Source of the DNA: Desulfobacillus sp041396245
Lineage (GTDB): Bacteria > Pseudomonadota > Gammaproteobacteria > Burkholderiales > Rhodocyclaceae
Direction of reading: 5' to 3'
Assembly: GCA_041396245.1 (NCBI GenBank)
Contig: JAWKYW010000011.1
Span: 1 to 64,000 of the forward strand
Length of the DNA stretch: 64,000 nucleotides
In this document: positions 63,029-64,000 of the stretch, piece after piece
How positions within the stretch are numbered: position 1 is the first letter of the stretch
Layout of the letters: each line of letters begins with the position of its first letter
Position numbers and translations under genes: made by a program
Notes under the pieces: model-generated
What the model saw: only the letters and a program-made list of their open reading frames with translations
Database searches by the model: none
What the model was told of the DNA's origin: nothing

Positions 63029-64000
63029 ATGTTCGAATCGGCGGAACTGGGACACAAGATCAGCAAGAAGGCCTTCGACAGGGAGGCGCCGAAGCTGCGC
63101 GCCGACCTGCTAGACGTGCAGTACGACGTCGGCGAGCTGAAGAAATTTCCCGTCCTCATCCTCATCAACGGCGTCGATGGCGCCGGCAAGGGCGAGACGG
63201 TGAATCTCCTCAACGCCTGGATGGACCCGCGCCACATCCAGACCCACGCCTTCCCGCCGCCTTCCGACGAGGAGCGCGAGCGCCCCTTCATGTGGCGCTT
63301 CTGGCGCGCCCTGCCGCCCAGGGGCAAGATCGGCATCCTCTTCGGCAACTGGTATACCGATCCCATCGTCAACCGGGTGATGAAGAAGACCAAGGCGGCC
63401 GCCCTCGACCAGTCGATCGAGGAGATCAACCGCTTCGAGCAAATGCTCGCAGACGAGGGCGCGCTGATCCTCAAGTTCTGGTTCCACCTCTCCAAGGATG
63501 CGCAGAGGAAGCGCCTCAAGGCGCTGGAGAAGGACAAGGACACGCGCTGGCGCGTCACCGAGGCCGATTGGGAGCACTTCGCCATCTACGACAAGTTCCG
63601 CGCCGTTTCCGAGCACACGCTGCGCCACACCAGCACCGGCGTGGCGCCGTGGATCGTCGTCGAGGGCGCGGACGAGCAGTACCGCTACCTCACCGTGGCG
63701 AAGATCCTGCTCAACGCCATGCGCAAGCGCGTCGACCAGGAGAAGAAGGGCGCGCGCCGCGTCGCCGTCAGCGCGCCGCCGCCGCCGCCCGCCGCGGACC
63801 GGCGCGACCTCATCAACTCGCTCGACATGAGCCAGGCGCTGAGCAAGAAGAAATTCGACAAGGCACTGGAGAAGTACCAGGGGCGGCTGAACCTGCTTAC
63901 GCGCGATCCGAAGTTCAGGGCGCGCTCGCTGATCTGCGTCTTCGAGGGCTCGGACGCCGCCGGCAAGGGCGGCAGCATCCGCCGCATCACGGGCGCGCTC
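63029..64000 (+). CDS. Two-domain PPK2, polyphosphate:AMP phosphotransferase (5' part)
   Basis: Starts at ATG 63029 (GGGGGAGGGG upstream) and runs off the window; 324 codons visible. Transfers phosphate from polyphosphate to AMP (Pap-type). First PPK2 domain: VLILINGVDGAGKGETVNLLN (Walker A about 48-56), the conserved RPFMWRFWRALPPRGKIGILFGNWY lid region, and LKFWFHLSKDAQRKRL. A Pro-rich linker follows, and the second domain begins, showing ICVFEGSDAAGKGGSIRRI near the edge. Two P-loops mark the fused class II type. The C-terminal catalytic domain is cut off. Confidence 0.92.
   Translation, partial: MFESAELGHKISKKAFDREAPKLRADLLDVQYDVGELKKFPVLILINGVDGAGKGETVNLLNAWMDPRHIQTHAFPPPSDEERERPFMWRFWRALPPRGKIGILFGNWYTDPIVNRVMKKTKAAALDQSIEEINRFEQMLADEGALILKFWFHLSKDAQRKRLKALEKDKDTRWRVTEADWEHFAIYDKFRAVSEHTLRHTSTGVAPWIVVEGADEQYRYLTVAKILLNAMRKRVDQEKKGARRVAVSAPPPPPAADRRDLINSLDMSQALSKKKFDKALEKYQGRLNLLTRDPKFRARSLICVFEGSDAAGKGGSIRRITGAL

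Overview
This 64 kb window is high-GC chromosomal DNA from a betaproteobacterium, most likely of the Rhodocyclales type. The grounds are the order hemA-prfA-prmC-grxD, the blocks argH/algZR/hemCD-hemX-hemY and amgK-murU/lptD-surA-pdxA-rsmA, and a Calvin cycle cluster with form II RuBisCO (cbbM-cbbQ-cbbO plus cbbR). Taxonomy is inferred from gene content only.

Layout. Positions 1-4800 are an accessory region. It holds the 3' end of a CD-NTase gene with a 4-TM partner (edge of a probable CBASS operon), an AbiE toxin-antitoxin pair with a perfect inverted-repeat operator, an HTH protein, a degenerate tRNA/tmRNA-like 3' end followed by a terminator, and a HigBA-type toxin-antitoxin pair. Positions 4850-7800 carry a two-subunit sodium:solute symporter preceded by a 34-codon leader ORF, and a small membrane protein. 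Positions 7900-31000 are core metabolism and regulation: hemA-prfA-prmC-grxD; argH with two Ser/Thr kinase-cNMP-binding fusions and a fructosamine kinase-like gene; algZ-algR-mscS; hemC-D-X-Y and hemF; purD, purH, fis, dusB. Positions 31000-46300 hold pepP, the murU-amgK recycling pair, lptD-surA-pdxA-rsmA, a Crp-family regulator with xthA, prlC, purC and a CbbY-like phosphatase. Positions 46300-60900 form the carbon fixation cluster: on the minus strand prk-tkt-gap-pgk-pyk-fba and cbbM-cbbQ-cbbO, with cbbR divergent from cbbM. The window ends with an IMPase, a thioredoxin-like gene, rsmE and the start of a two-domain PPK2.

Function. Prk, RuBisCO, Pgk, Gap, Fba and Tkt cover most of the Calvin-Benson-Bassham cycle. 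CbbQ/CbbO are the RuBisCO activase pair, CbbR is the probable regulator of both minus-strand units, and CbbY would remove misfire products. Fructose/sedoheptulose bisphosphatase, ribulose-phosphate epimerase and ribose-phosphate isomerase are not in the window. Tetrapyrrole synthesis is represented by hemA, C, D, F, X and Y.

Intergenic repeats are unusually rich. One REP-like palindromic family (GTAGGTCGGGCTTNAGCCC) supplies stop codons to several genes and sits directly against the start codons of two others. Three more inverted-repeat families occur between the pur and glycolytic genes. The most unusual item is a pair of about 100-nt elements in the cbbO-cbbQ gap. They share conserved core strands but have unrelated, self-complementary arms, which looks like compensatory change in a structured element.
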